Positions 1-9,179 of a stretch of DNA of 64,000 nt are shown one piece after another (the first letter of the stretch is position 1; each line of letters starts with the position of its first letter). The notes beneath the pieces were generated by a model. The model had not been told where the DNA came from, made no database searches, and worked only from the letters and a program-made list of their open reading frames with translations. The translations under genes were made by a program, and so were the position numbers. The stretch covers positions 186,001-250,000 of the forward strand of contig JBCBNV010000005.1 of the NCBI GenBank assembly GCA_039821605.1, given 5' to 3'. Source of the stretch: CALBPI01 sp039821605 (GTDB lineage: Bacteria > Pseudomonadota > Gammaproteobacteria > Steroidobacterales > Woeseiaceae).

Positions 1-19
1 TCGCCACGGAGGCCGGCGC

Positions 20-733
20 ATGAAACCCGATTCGCCCCCGCAGCTCGAGGCCCCGTCACGACTGGCCACCATGGCCGAGCTGCGTGCACCCCTCGACGCC
101 ATTACGCTAGCGCTCAATTTGCCGCGCCTCGTGCACGCACCGCGCGGCGACGGCCGCCCCATCCTGCTGTTGCCCGGGTACCGCGCTGATTCGAATTCGA
201 TGTTGCCGCTGCGCGGATTCCTGCGTCGCCTGGGCTACGACGCCCGCGACTGGGAACTCGGGCGCAACACGGGCAACGTCGACAAGCTCACAGCGCGAAT
301 GCGGGCGGTCGTCGACGCCCTGTTTGAGGAGCGCGGCGGCGACGCCATCACGCTCATCGGCTGGAGCCTGGGCGGGATCGTCGCCCGCGAACTGGCCCGA
401 CTGGAGCCCGAGCGCGTGCGTGAAGTCATCACAATGGGCTCGCCCATCGTTGGCGGACCCAAATACACGGCCGTGGGGCGTCGTTTTGCCGACAGCAACG
501 CGCTGGACCTCGACGCCATGGAGCACCAGATCCACGAGCGCAACAGCCTGGGCTTCGCACAGCCCGTCACCTCGATCTACAGCCGCTTCGACGGCGTCGT
601 CGGCTGGCAGGCCAGCGTCGACGTCTACAATCCGCACGCGCGGAACATCGAGGTGGCCTCATCGCATTTCGGGCTCGGCTTCAACGGCGCCGTGTGGCGG
701 ATCATCGCGGAGACCCTGGCGGTCCGCGACTAG
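20..733 (+). CDS. alpha/beta hydrolase (lipase/esterase-like)
   Basis: A 237-residue single-domain alpha/beta hydrolase. The nucleophile elbow GWSLGG lies at residues 114-119 with Ser116 as nucleophile. The oxyanion-side motif LLLPGYRADSNSM lies near residue 50. Likely triad partners are Asp191 (SRFDGVVGW) and His216 (SSHFGLGF), the usual spacing for this fold. The PILLLPG and GSPIVGG elements resemble PGAP1/triacylglycerol-lipase-like proteins. There is no signal peptide, so it is probably cytoplasmic. A Shine-Dalgarno GGAGG lies 8 nt before the ATG. The substrate cannot be read from the sequence. The next gene starts 37 nt downstream on the same strand and may share a transcript. Confidence 0.85.
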   Translation: MKPDSPPQLEAPSRLATMAELRAPLDAITLALNLPRLVHAPRGDGRPILLLPGYRADSNSMLPLRGFLRRLGYDARDWELGRNTGNVDKLTARMRAVVDALFEERGGDAITLIGWSLGGIVARELARLEPERVREVITMGSPIVGGPKYTAVGRRFADSNALDLDAMEHQIHERNSLGFAQPVTSIYSRFDGVVGWQASVDVYNPHARNIEVASSHFGLGFNGAVWRIIAETLAVRD

Positions 734-770
734 GACATTTCTTTACAGTTCGCTGTGGAATAATCGGCGC

Positions 771-3700
771 ATGCGACGTCTCTTCTGCATCGCCCTTCTG
801 TCACTACTCGGTGCGGCACCGGCCGCGGCGGAAATCACAAGCCTGGGCCCGCGGGCCACGGCTGTGGGCGCCGATGGGCGCGCGATCTATATTGTTCAGC
901 TGGCATCGCCGGCCGCGCTCGCGCGATCGGGCCGGGCCCCGCGTGACGGCCGCCTGCCACTCAAGCCCGCTGCTGATCTTCAGGAACCGCGCAAGGACAG
1001 TCGCGTGGCCAGCGCGGCCGCCGCCGTCGAGTCCGAACAGCAAACGCTGCTGCGTCGCGCCGGGATCACGAGTCAGGCGCTGCATCACTACCGCTACGTG
1101 TTCAATGGCTTCGCGGTCCAACTGACGCCGGGCGAGGCGGCGCGGCTTCGCAGTCAGGACGGCGTAACGGCCGTCTTCGCCGATGCCTCGCGCCCCGTCG
1201 CGACGAACGCGAGCCCCTCGTGGCTGGGCCTGTTCGACAACACCGACGGCTTGTCGGGTGCCAACGGACTCACGGGCGAAGGGGTCGTCATCGGCATCGT
1301 GGATTCCGGCATCACGCCCGACGCCGAGAGCTTCCGGGACACGCGCGAGGCGGACCGCCCGCGTGCCTGCCGGTCGGAATGGGCGCGGGTCTCGTTGCTG
1401 GGTCGCTGGCTCTGCGCGCGCTACCGCCGGCGCCCCCCCGTCGTCACGTTCGAGGCGCCCGAGAACTGGGGTGGCGCCTGTATTGCCGGCGAGCGGTTCA
1501 CGGCCGAGGACTGCAACAACAAACTCATCGGCGCGCGGTTCTACCCCGATGGCGCCCAGGCCACGGGCCAGCTCGATACCGGCGAGATCCTCTCCGCCCG
1601 CGACGCCGACGGCCATGGCACGCACATCGCCGCCACGGCCGCGGGCAACCCCGTGCGCGCGATTCTTAACGGCAGCGACGTCGACGGTATCCGCGGCATC
1701 GCACCCCGCGCCCGCATAGCCGCCTACAAGGCCTGCTGGCTTCGGCCTGGCGCAACCCGCGCGAGCTGCCAGGTATCCGACCTCGTGCGCGCCATCGACG
1801 ATGCCGTGGCCGATGGCGTCGACATCATCAATTACTCGATCGGCACCAACACCGAGACGCTCGCCAACGCCGATGACGTTGCCCTGCTAGAGGCCACGCG
1901 CGCGGGGGTCCTCGTCGTCGTGGCCGCGGGCAACAATGGACCGCTGCTCGGTACCGTGGGCTCCCCGGCGGCGTCGCCCTGGGTGATCTCTGTTGCCGCA
2001 ACGAGCCGCACGGGTTCGCGCTTCCGCGAGGCCAGTGAAGTCCTCACACCGCCCTCGCTCGCAGGACGCTACGCGAGCCTTGAAGCACAGTTCACGCCAC
2101 AGCTTACCGACACCAGCAGCATCACGGCCAACGTGGTGCGCGTCGACGACGGCGACACGAGCGCGCCCGTCGGTGAAGCGGGCAGCATTCGCGACGGTTG
2201 CCAGACCCTCACGAATGCCGACGACGTCGACGGCCGCATCGCACTCATTGCGCGCGGGGCCTGCACCTTCGAAGACAAGCTCGCGAACGCACAGGCGGCG
2301 GGCGCCGTGGCCGCAATCGTATTCAACACCACGGGCGACCCCGTACTCATGGTCGGTGACGGCACCGACATCGACATCCCCGCGGTGTCGGTCGGCGCGG
2401 CGGACGCAACGCTAATCGTCGACGCACTTGCGGACGGCGAGGTCGTGCAGGTGACGCTGGCCGCCGGCCTGTTCCTGTCGGAGTCCGACCCCGGCAACCG
2501 CGTGGCCAACTTCTCGTCGCGCGGCCCGTCGCTGGCTGCGCAGGCCGTGCTCAAACCCGATGTGGCCGCGCCCGGTGTGGACATCCTCGCGGCGATCTCG
2601 CCCGATGTCGCCAATGGCGTCTCGGGTCAGCGTTACGGTTATCTTTCGGGCACCTCGATGGCGGCACCGCACGTGGCAGGCGTTGCGGCACTGCTCGCCG
2701 AAGCGCACCCCGAGTGGACACCTGACATGCTGCGCTCCGCGCTCATGACCACGGCGCGCCAGGACATCGTCACCGCCGATGGTTTGAGCGAGGCCACGCC
2801 ATTCGATATCGGCGCCGGCCACATCGAGCCCAATGCGGCGCGTACACCTGGCCTCGTCTACGCGGCGACGGGTGCCGACTATGACGCCTTTGTCTGCGGC
2901 GTCGAGGACTATCCGATCGACGCGGCGCGCTGCGACGCGTTGGCCGCCGCGGGCGCAAGCTTCGACCCTCAGGCGCTCAACCAGCCGGCCGTCGCGATCC
3001 CGGAGTTGACCGGCTCACGCACCATCTCGCGCACGGTCACGGCAACCCGCGCCGGCAACTGGCGCGCGCGCCTGCTGGTCCCGATTGGTTTCACGGCCAG
3101 CGTGACGCCGGGCAATCTGAGTCTCGCGGAAGGCGAGTCGGCGCAGTATGACGTCACGCTAACGGCCGTCGACGCCGCACCCGGCCCCTGGTATGCGGGC
3201 GCTGTCGAATGGATCGACAGCGACGACGCCGTATCGCGAATTCCGCTCGTTGCGCGGCCCGTCGAGATATCCGCGCCGCGGGAACTCAGCGGTGCCGGCG
3301 GCAGCGGCAGTGTCGACTTCGACTTGTCCTTCGGCTACTCGGGCGGCTACTCGGCAAGCGTATTCGGGCTCAAGCCGGCAACGCTCACCGAAGGCACTGT
3401 GGCCAATGACTCCACGCGAACGTTCACCCCGCGCAATGGCAGTGGCGTGGTCGGCTACTCACTCGATGTGCCCGTGGGCTCGCTGTACCTGCGCCTGGCG
3501 CTCTTTGACAGCGACACGGACGGCAACGACGACCTCGATCTCTATGTGTTCTTCTGCGAGACGCCCGGCAACTGCGAGCGTGTCGATGAGAGCGGCAGCG
3601 CCACGTCGGCCGAGCAGATCGATGTCGCCGGACCGGCGCCCGGTGCCTACGAAGTCTACGTGCACGGCTTCGAAACGGATGAGGTCAGCGGCGGGCCCGG

Positions 3701-3914
3701 CGCAAGCTTCACGCTGTCGACCTGGCTCGTGACGAACACAGACCAGCCTGGCAACCTGACAATCAACGGCCCCGGTCTTGTGGCCCAGGGCGCCACACAA
3801 GCCTACAGCGCCGACTGGCAGACGCTGGTCACGGGCAACCGCTATTTCGGCATCATCGTGCACGAGGCCAACGATGAAGCCGTCGCGCTGACGCGCATTC
3901 AGATCACCAACTAG
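771..3914 (+). CDS. secreted S8 subtilisin-like serine protease with PA domain
   Basis: A 1047-residue secreted protease. The ATG at 771 was chosen because it opens a clean Sec signal peptide (MRRLFCIALLSLLGAAPAAA, cleavage before Glu). The frame stays open upstream but only as a shadow of the preceding gene. An I9-type propeptide follows (about residues 35-145, IYIVQLASP to AVFADASRP). The catalytic triad is Asp178 (GIVDSGI), His282 (DGHGTH) and Ser629 (SGTSMAAPHVAG). A PA domain is inserted at about residues 470-560 (GCQTL to IPAVSV), as in plant and actinobacterial subtilases. The C-terminal 350 residues look like Fn3-like and PPC-like beta domains (DSDTDGNDDLDLYVFF), probably for secretion or substrate binding. 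It is likely an extracellular nutrient-scavenging protease. Confidence 0.93.
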   Translation: MRRLFCIALLSLLGAAPAAAEITSLGPRATAVGADGRAIYIVQLASPAALARSGRAPRDGRLPLKPAADLQEPRKDSRVASAAAAVESEQQTLLRRAGITSQALHHYRYVFNGFAVQLTPGEAARLRSQDGVTAVFADASRPVATNASPSWLGLFDNTDGLSGANGLTGEGVVIGIVDSGITPDAESFRDTREADRPRACRSEWARVSLLGRWLCARYRRRPPVVTFEAPENWGGACIAGERFTAEDCNNKLIGARFYPDGAQATGQLDTGEILSARDADGHGTHIAATAAGNPVRAILNGSDVDGIRGIAPRARIAAYKACWLRPGATRASCQVSDLVRAIDDAVADGVDIINYSIGTNTETLANADDVALLEATRAGVLVVVAAGNNGPLLGTVGSPAASPWVISVAATSRTGSRFREASEVLTPPSLAGRYASLEAQFTPQLTDTSSITANVVRVDDGDTSAPVGEAGSIRDGCQTLTNADDVDGRIALIARGACTFEDKLANAQAAGAVAAIVFNTTGDPVLMVGDGTDIDIPAVSVGAADATLIVDALADGEVVQVTLAAGLFLSESDPGNRVANFSSRGPSLAAQAVLKPDVAAPGVDILAAISPDVANGVSGQRYGYLSGTSMAAPHVAGVAALLAEAHPEWTPDMLRSALMTTARQDIVTADGLSEATPFDIGAGHIEPNAARTPGLVYAATGADYDAFVCGVEDYPIDAARCDALAAAGASFDPQALNQPAVAIPELTGSRTISRTVTATRAGNWRARLLVPIGFTASVTPGNLSLAEGESAQYDVTLTAVDAAPGPWYAGAVEWIDSDDAVSRIPLVARPVEISAPRELSGAGGSGSVDFDLSFGYSGGYSASVFGLKPATLTEGTVANDSTRTFTPRNGSGVVGYSLDVPVGSLYLRLALFDSDTDGNDDLDLYVFFCETPGNCERVDESGSATSAEQIDVAGPAPGAYEVYVHGFETDEVSGGPGASFTLSTWLVTNTDQPGNLTINGPGLVAQGATQAYSADWQTLVTGNRYFGIIVHEANDEAVALTRIQITN

Positions 3915-3916
3915 GC

Positions 3917-4531
3917 TCAGAACGCCCGGGCCAGTTCGGCGCACACCGCGTGGCGCGGACAGTCGACGACGTGATCGTTGACCATGCCCACGGCCTGCAT
4001 GAACGCGTACATTGTGGTCGACCCCACAAACTTGAAGCCGCGCCGCTTCAGGTCCTGCGAGAACGCGTCGGACACGGGTGAGGTCGCGGGACAGTCCGAC
4101 TGGATGCGCCAGGCATTTTGAGCGGGCCGGCCATCGACAAAACCCCAGACGTAATTGGCAAAGCTGCCCATCGTGGCCTGCACCTCCAGAAACGCGCGTG
4201 CATTGCCGATCGTCGACGCTATCTTGGCGCGATTTCGCACGATGCCTGCATCCTCGCGCAGCCGCGCCACGTCATCCTCGTCAAACGCAGCGATGCGGCT
4301 CGCGTCGAAGTTTGCAAACGCGCGCCGATAGCCCTCGCGCTTGTTCAGTATCGTGGCCCACGACAGCCCAGCCTGGGCCGTCTCCAGCACGAGGAACTCG
4401 AACAGGATGGCGTCATCGCGCACGGGCACGCCCCACTCTTCGTCGTGATAAGCCAGATAGGCGTCATTGACGCCCAGCGCCCAGGGGCAGGTGCCGGGAT
4501 TGGGGTGCGGATCTTCGTGGAAACTACTCAT
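3917..4531 (-). CDS. tag: DNA-3-methyladenine glycosylase I
   Basis: A 204-residue protein matching Tag, which excises 3-methyladenine from alkylated DNA to start base-excision repair. The family zinc site is visible: CPWAL near residue 15, YHDEEWG at about 28-34, and the C-terminal His and Cys residues in NDHVVDCPRHAVC. The core helix-hairpin region ETAQAGLSWATILNKREGYR is well conserved. The length is close to the usual 190-200 residues. It is convergent with the protease gene, with only 2 nt between stop codons, so each must terminate inside the other. Its start lies 163 nt from the divergent ppk2 gene. I see no Ada-type operator. Confidence 0.95.
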   Translation of the reverse strand: MSSFHEDPHPNPGTCPWALGVNDAYLAYHDEEWGVPVRDDAILFEFLVLETAQAGLSWATILNKREGYRRAFANFDASRIAAFDEDDVARLREDAGIVRNRAKIASTIGNARAFLEVQATMGSFANYVWGFVDGRPAQNAWRIQSDCPATSPVSDAFSQDLKRRGFKFVGSTTMYAFMQAVGMVNDHVVDCPRHAVCAELARAF

Positions 4532-4694
4532 GGCGGGCTCTCGCGGCTGTGGGCACTATCGGGATGAAAATTCTCGCCCAGTCGGGGGCCGCACGCACGT
4601 GCAGAACCGGGCCGGGCGGGTGCAAAACGTGTGAAAGAAGAGTCGGCGCGCCGCGCGTGAACGGCTGCCGGCACACGGGAGGGGACCCAGAGAC

Positions 4695-5660
4695 ATGACG
4701 GACGACTCAGAATCGACGCGTCGCGGCGACGCGGACGCCACGCTGGACACGGATGCCACGAGTACGGGCAAGCGACGCGCAACGGCGCGACCCAAGCGCC
4801 AGCCGACCCACCCTTCGCATCTGTTCGGCAAGATGCGCCATGACCCTGGCCAGATTCGCGACCTGTTCCGCACGGGTACCTATCCCTACAAAACCCGTAT
4901 CCGGAGCACCATCTACGCCCAGCACAAGGAGGAACTCCAGGTCGAGTTGCTCAAGGTGCAAAACTGGGTCAAGCAGACGGGTCAGCGCATCGTCATCATT
5001 TGCGAGGGGCGCGACGCCGCGGGCAAGGGCGGCACGATCAAGCGCTTCATGGAACACCTGAACCCGCGTGCCGCTCGCGTGGCTGCCCTCGAAAAGCCCA
5101 GCGAGAAGGAGCGCGGTCAGTGGTACTTCCAGCGCTACATCAAGCACCTGCCCACCATGGGCGAAATGGTGTTCTTCGACCGCTCCTGGTACAACCGCGC
5201 CGGCGTTGAGCGCGTCATGGGCTTTTGCTCCTCGCTCGACTACCTCGAATTCATGCGCCAGGTGCCCGACCTCGAACGCATGCTCGCGCGCTCGGGCATT
5301 CACCTGTTCAAGTACTGGTTCTCGGTCACGCGCGAGGAACAGGAGCGCCGCTTCACGAGCCGCGAGCGCGACCCCCTCAAGCAGTGGAAACTCTCGCCCA
5401 TCGACGAGCTGTCACGCGACAAGTGGGTCGAATACACACAGGCCAAGGAAGCCATGTTCTTCTACACCGACACCAAGGACGCGCCCTGGACCGTCGTAAA
5501 GTCGGATGACAAGAAGCGCGCGCGACTGAACTGCATGCAGCATTTCCTGAGCCGCCTCGACTACCCCGGCAAGGACCCGAGCGTCGTGCACGGCCCCGAC
5601 CCGCTTATCGTCGGGACACCGTCGCAGGTCATCGAGAAGGACGCCCACCTCTGGGGGTGA
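4695..5660 (+). CDS. ppk2: polyphosphate kinase 2 family protein
   Basis: A 321-residue PPK2-family kinase that transfers phosphate between polyphosphate and nucleotides. The Walker A-like motif GRDAAGKGGTIKRF starts near residue 105. It is followed by KPSEKERGQWYFQRYIKHLP and the Walker B/lid segment FFDRSWYNRAGVERVMGF. All three are hallmarks of single-domain PPK2 proteins. About 50 N-terminal residues are polar and low-complexity (MTDDSESTRRGD), which is usual for the class I group. A strong GGGAGGGG Shine-Dalgarno precedes the ATG. The preferred nucleotide (ADP or GDP) and direction cannot be decided from sequence. No ppk1 or ppx gene is adjacent. Confidence 0.93.
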   Translation: MTDDSESTRRGDADATLDTDATSTGKRRATARPKRQPTHPSHLFGKMRHDPGQIRDLFRTGTYPYKTRIRSTIYAQHKEELQVELLKVQNWVKQTGQRIVIICEGRDAAGKGGTIKRFMEHLNPRAARVAALEKPSEKERGQWYFQRYIKHLPTMGEMVFFDRSWYNRAGVERVMGFCSSLDYLEFMRQVPDLERMLARSGIHLFKYWFSVTREEQERRFTSRERDPLKQWKLSPIDELSRDKWVEYTQAKEAMFFYTDTKDAPWTVVKSDDKKRARLNCMQHFLSRLDYPGKDPSVVHGPDPLIVGTPSQVIEKDAHLWG

Positions 5661-5678
5661 GCGTCGGGGCCGGTTGGC

Positions 5679-6461
5679 TCAGGTCGTGAAGCGCAGGTTG
5701 CTGTCCGCCATCTCGCGGACGGCGTCTACGCTGGCCGCGTCGCGACCGATGATCGCGATGCTGCCCGATTCACCCACGGGCAGCAGCACGCCCTCGAGGC
5801 CGTCGCGCGAGTAGGACACGGGCGCGTCGAGATCCTTGTGCGGCAGGATCAGCACCGTGACCGGACCGTTCTGACCCTGCACCACGAGGTGCGGCACACT
5901 TTCGCCGTCGATCACGCAGTTCTTGGCATAGCTCACGATGCCCGGCGCGTCGTTGCGCGTCATGCTCACACCCGCGGGCTGCAGCGCGGCCGAGAACATG
6001 CCGTCGTCGACGGCGACACTGGCCGGGCTCATGTAGCCCAGCTCGTGCTCGATGTGATCGAACACCTCGGCAGCCAGCGCCTGACCGTCAGCGTCGATGA
6101 TCTCTGCCGGGGGGCGCAGCACGAATACGGCCACGAGCGCCACGGCGGCGGCCAGGCTCGCAAAGGCGGGCCAGCGGCTCGTGGCGCTGCCGTGCGCTTT
6201 GGATTGTTTGTCGGGGAACGCGACGACGTTGCCCTCGCGACCGACCTCGCGGGATTCTGCGAGCGCCTCGATATCGGGCATCTCACCCGTCAGCGACGGC
6301 GGGACCGGTACCGACATGACGGCCGACAGCCGAAGCTCCATGGCCTTCACGCGCGTCAGAAAGGCCGCGCACTCGGGGTCCGAGGCGGCCTTTTCCATAA
6401 TCTCGGGCGTCTCGCGGTTGGGCTCCGCAAGCACGGCCTCTTTGAACTCTTCGAACGTCAT
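5679..6461 (-). CDS. DUF3379 membrane protein, probable anti-sigma factor
   Basis: A 260-residue protein of the DUF3379 type. The N-terminal about 90 residues are acidic and cytosolic (MTFEEFKEAVLAEP, with CAAFLTRVKAMELRL). One transmembrane helix follows at about residues 97-116 (WPAFASLAAAVALVAVFVL). The remaining periplasmic domain has no recognised motif. It begins 14 nt after the stop of the ECF sigma factor gene on the same strand. That gene order and topology are typical of a membrane anti-sigma factor holding its cognate sigma. The anti-sigma role is inferred from context, since the zinc-binding ZAS motif of classical anti-sigmas is not obvious. Confidence 0.75.
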   Translation of the reverse strand: MTFEEFKEAVLAEPNRETPEIMEKAASDPECAAFLTRVKAMELRLSAVMSVPVPPSLTGEMPDIEALAESREVGREGNVVAFPDKQSKAHGSATSRWPAFASLAAAVALVAVFVLRPPAEIIDADGQALAAEVFDHIEHELGYMSPASVAVDDGMFSAALQPAGVSMTRNDAPGIVSYAKNCVIDGESVPHLVVQGQNGPVTVLILPHKDLDAPVSYSRDGLEGVLLPVGESGSIAIIGRDAASVDAVREMADSNLRFTT

Positions 6462-6475
6462 GTCTTTACGTCGTC

Positions 6476-7000
6476 CTACCCCGCCTCGGGCTCGCCGAGG
6501 TCGAAGTTATCGATCAGTTTCTTCCTGGCCCTGTGCAGTCGGGTCAGCACGGCACCATTAGTAAGACCCATGATGTCGGCAATTTCTTTCGTCGAATGGC
6601 CTAAAACCACCTGCAGCACCAGCGGCTCGCGGTAGTCGTGCTCGAGCTCGCCGATGGCTTTGTGCAAATCATCCCGGTCCGTCGAGTCCTCACTCGACAC
6701 CTGCAGCGTCGGCGCGCCCACGAGTTCGTCGATGTCGACGGTCTCGTGGCGCTTGCGCTCGAAAAAGCGCGCATTCTCGCGCCGCACGATGGTCAGCAGC
6801 CAGGGTTTGGCCGCCGCGTCATCGCGCAGGTTGTCCAGGGAACGCCAGGCACGCACCATCGCGTCCTGGACGACGTCTTCGGCCAGGGCGGAATCGCCGT
6901 TCAGCCAGTAGGCGTAGCGAAACAAATCGGCCCTGTGCGCACCGACCAATCGATCGAATCGTCGCTTGCGTTCCGGGTCCGCCGGGGCGGATTGCGTCAT
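6476..7000 (-). CDS. ECF-type RNA polymerase sigma factor
   Basis: A 174-residue sigma-70 family factor with only regions 2 and 4. Region 2 runs over about residues 15-85 (FRYAYWLNGDSALAEDVVQDAMVRAW, here cited only by its ends FRYAYWL and DAMVRAW). Region 4 covers about residues 115-165 (EYREPLVL-like core, then STKEIADIMGLTNGAV and RLHRARKKL helix-turn-helix). It is cotranscribed with the DUF3379 gene 14 nt downstream, forming a sigma/anti-sigma pair. A 149-nt gap separates it from the divergent hemB gene and probably holds its autoregulated promoter, but I could not identify a convincing ECF consensus there. Confidence 0.9.
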   Translation of the reverse strand: MTQSAPADPERKRRFDRLVGAHRADLFRYAYWLNGDSALAEDVVQDAMVRAWRSLDNLRDDAAAKPWLLTIVRRENARFFERKRHETVDIDELVGAPTLQVSSEDSTDRDDLHKAIGELEHDYREPLVLQVVLGHSTKEIADIMGLTNGAVLTRLHRARKKLIDNFDLGEPEAG

Positions 7001-7149
7001 CTCAAGACCTGTCTTCGGGCAGATTCATTACCGGCGCCGCGAAAATCTCTCGGCGAACCGTGCCGGCAGACGCCAGCGGAGCCTACTTTACTTGGACACG
7101 CCGGGTGATAACAGCCACAATCTAAAGAGAAAACGGTGCCCTGACCTGC

Positions 7150-8157
7150 ATGCATAACGACAAGACACCCGGTTTCCCGCTGACGCGAATGCGTCGCCGC
7201 CGGCGCCATGGCTGGCTCAGAGAAATGCTCGCCGAGCATCGTCTCGACGCCAGCGACTTCATCTACCCCGTATTCGTCACCGACGGCGAGGGCGTCACCG
7301 AGGCCGTACCCTCGATGCCCGGCGTCTCGCGACGCAGCATCGATGTGCTCGTCGAGCACCTGGGCGACGCCGTGGCCGCCGGGATTCCCGCTGTCGTCCT
7401 GTTCCCGGTCGTCGAGGCCGGCCTCAAGAGCGAAGACGGCGCCGAGTGCCACAACCCGGACGGGCTCGTGCCGCGCACGATTCGCGCCATCAAGCAGGCC
7501 TACCCGGATCTCGGCGTCATTACCGACGTCGCGCTCGACCCCTACACCACGCATGGGCAGGACGGCATCATCGACGACACGGGCTACGTACTGAACGACG
7601 TCACCGTGTCGATGCTGGAACGCCAGGCCGTCTCGCACGCCGACGCGGGCGCCGACATCGTGGCGCCTTCCGACATGATGGATGGCCGCATCGGCGCCAT
7701 CCGCCGTGCGCTCGAGGTCAACGGCCACGTCAACACGCTCGTCCTGTCCTACGCAGCCAAATATGCGTCGTGTTATTACGGCCCCTTCCGCGATGCCGTG
7801 GGATCCGCGGGCAATCTGGGCGGCGGCGGCAAGCACAGCTACCAGATGGACCCGGCCAACGCCCGCGAAGCCATGCGCGAGGTCGCCCTCGATATCGACG
7901 AGGGCGCCGACATTGTCATGGTCAAACCCGCGCTGCCCTATCTCGATGTGATCCGCCGCATCGCCACCGAGTTCGAGACGCCCGTCACGGCCTACCAGGT
8001 CAGTGGCGAATACGCTCAGATCAAGGCTGCGGGCGCCAATGGCTGGCTCGATGAACGACAGGCTGCACTCGAAGCGCTGCTATCCATCAAGCGCGCCGGC
8101 GCCCGGGCGATCCTGACCTATTACGCACTTGATGCGGTAGGCTGGCTTGACGATTAG
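7150..8157 (+). CDS. hemB: delta-aminolevulinic acid dehydratase (porphobilinogen synthase)
   Basis: A 335-residue HemB that condenses two 5-aminolevulinates to porphobilinogen in heme biosynthesis. The Schiff-base lysines are Lys204 (SYAAKYAS) and Lys259 (MVKPALPYLDVI). The metal-site loop reads DVALDPYTTHGQDG, with Asp and no cysteines. This is the magnesium-dependent Pseudomonas-type site and not the zinc cysteine triad of E. coli. The N-terminus PLTRMRRRRRHGWLRE is typical. The length is normal. aroE starts 30 nt downstream on the same strand and is probably cotranscribed. No heme-responsive element is visible. Confidence 0.97.
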   Translation: MHNDKTPGFPLTRMRRRRRHGWLREMLAEHRLDASDFIYPVFVTDGEGVTEAVPSMPGVSRRSIDVLVEHLGDAVAAGIPAVVLFPVVEAGLKSEDGAECHNPDGLVPRTIRAIKQAYPDLGVITDVALDPYTTHGQDGIIDDTGYVLNDVTVSMLERQAVSHADAGADIVAPSDMMDGRIGAIRRALEVNGHVNTLVLSYAAKYASCYYGPFRDAVGSAGNLGGGGKHSYQMDPANAREAMREVALDIDEGADIVMVKPALPYLDVIRRIATEFETPVTAYQVSGEYAQIKAAGANGWLDERQAALEALLSIKRAGARAILTYYALDAVGWLDD

Positions 8158-8187
8158 GCACTTGCAGGGACTAGGAGCACGAAGGCT

Positions 8188-9027
8188 GTGACGGACGAAA
8201 CCGCGATCCTGGACCGATACGGCGTCATGGGGCATCCCGTTTCGCACAGCAAGTCGCCTGTCATCCACAAGCTCTTCGCCGAGCAGACGGACCAGCACCT
8301 CACCTACGAATTGCTCGACGTGCCACGCGACAAGCTGGATACGGCCGTACGCCAGTTTCAACGCAGTGGGGGCCGGGGGCTCAACGTGACGGTGCCGCAC
8401 AAGGCCCGCGTGGTCCGGCTTGTCGACGAGCTCTCCGAGGAGGCCAGCATCGCGGGGGCCGTCAACACGCTCTTGATCGAACCCGACCGCATCGTCGGCC
8501 ACAACACTGACGGCATCGGCCTCGTACGCGACCTCATCGGCAACTGGGACTACTCCGTGGGCGGCAAGCGCATCCTCGTGCTCGGTGCCGGCGGCGCCAC
8601 GCAGGGCATTCTCGGCCCGCTGCTTGAGTTGTCCCCGGCAGAACTCGTAATTGCCAACCGCAATGTCGACAAGGCCAGGGCGCTCGCCGACCACTTCGGG
8701 ACGCTGGGCGACGTCCGCGCCGTGAAGTTCGGCGAGCTGCGCGACGGCGACACCTACGACCTCATCATCAATGCCACCTCAGCGGGCCTGCAGGGCGAGG
8801 CGCCGCCGTTTCCGCGCAACGCCATAGACAGACGCTCGACAGCCTGCTATGACTTGGCCTACGCGCTGCGGACGACACCGTTCATCGCCTGGGCCCAGCA
8901 GATGGATGCGGCGCGCACCCGCAGTGGCTGGGGCATGCTCATCGAACAGGCCGCAGAGTCTTTCAGGCTCTGGCGTGGCGTCATGCCTGACACGGCCGCC
9001 GTCCTCAAACAGCTGCCCGTTACCTGA
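8188..9027 (+). CDS. aroE: shikimate dehydrogenase (NADP+)
   Basis: A 279-residue AroE that reduces 3-dehydroshikimate in the aromatic amino acid pathway. Visible motifs are the substrate-binding GHPVSHSKSP at the N-terminus, the catalytic-lysine segment NVTVPHKA, and NTDGIGLVRDL. The NADP Rossmann loop is VLGAGGATQGIL and the C-terminal motif is GWGMLIEQAAESF. The GTG start is supported by AGGAG 11 nt upstream. It follows hemB by 30 nt. Its product feeds chorismate to the trp operon further along the window, though the two are not linked transcriptionally. Confidence 0.96.
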   Translation: MTDETAILDRYGVMGHPVSHSKSPVIHKLFAEQTDQHLTYELLDVPRDKLDTAVRQFQRSGGRGLNVTVPHKARVVRLVDELSEEASIAGAVNTLLIEPDRIVGHNTDGIGLVRDLIGNWDYSVGGKRILVLGAGGATQGILGPLLELSPAELVIANRNVDKARALADHFGTLGDVRAVKFGELRDGDTYDLIINATSAGLQGEAPPFPRNAIDRRSTACYDLAYALRTTPFIAWAQQMDAARTRSGWGMLIEQAAESFRLWRGVMPDTAAVLKQLPVT

Positions 9028-9179
9028 GGCCCCATCCCGCGCCTCACGGGCGCTAGACAAATAGTTCGACAGAGCTGTCGCGACAATGCGACAAAATCTG
9101 TGCATCCACCTCCTGTGCGACGTCGAAATCGCGCTGGCAATCCCCCTTCCCTGGTTGTCAGAATTTAAGGAGCGACTCC

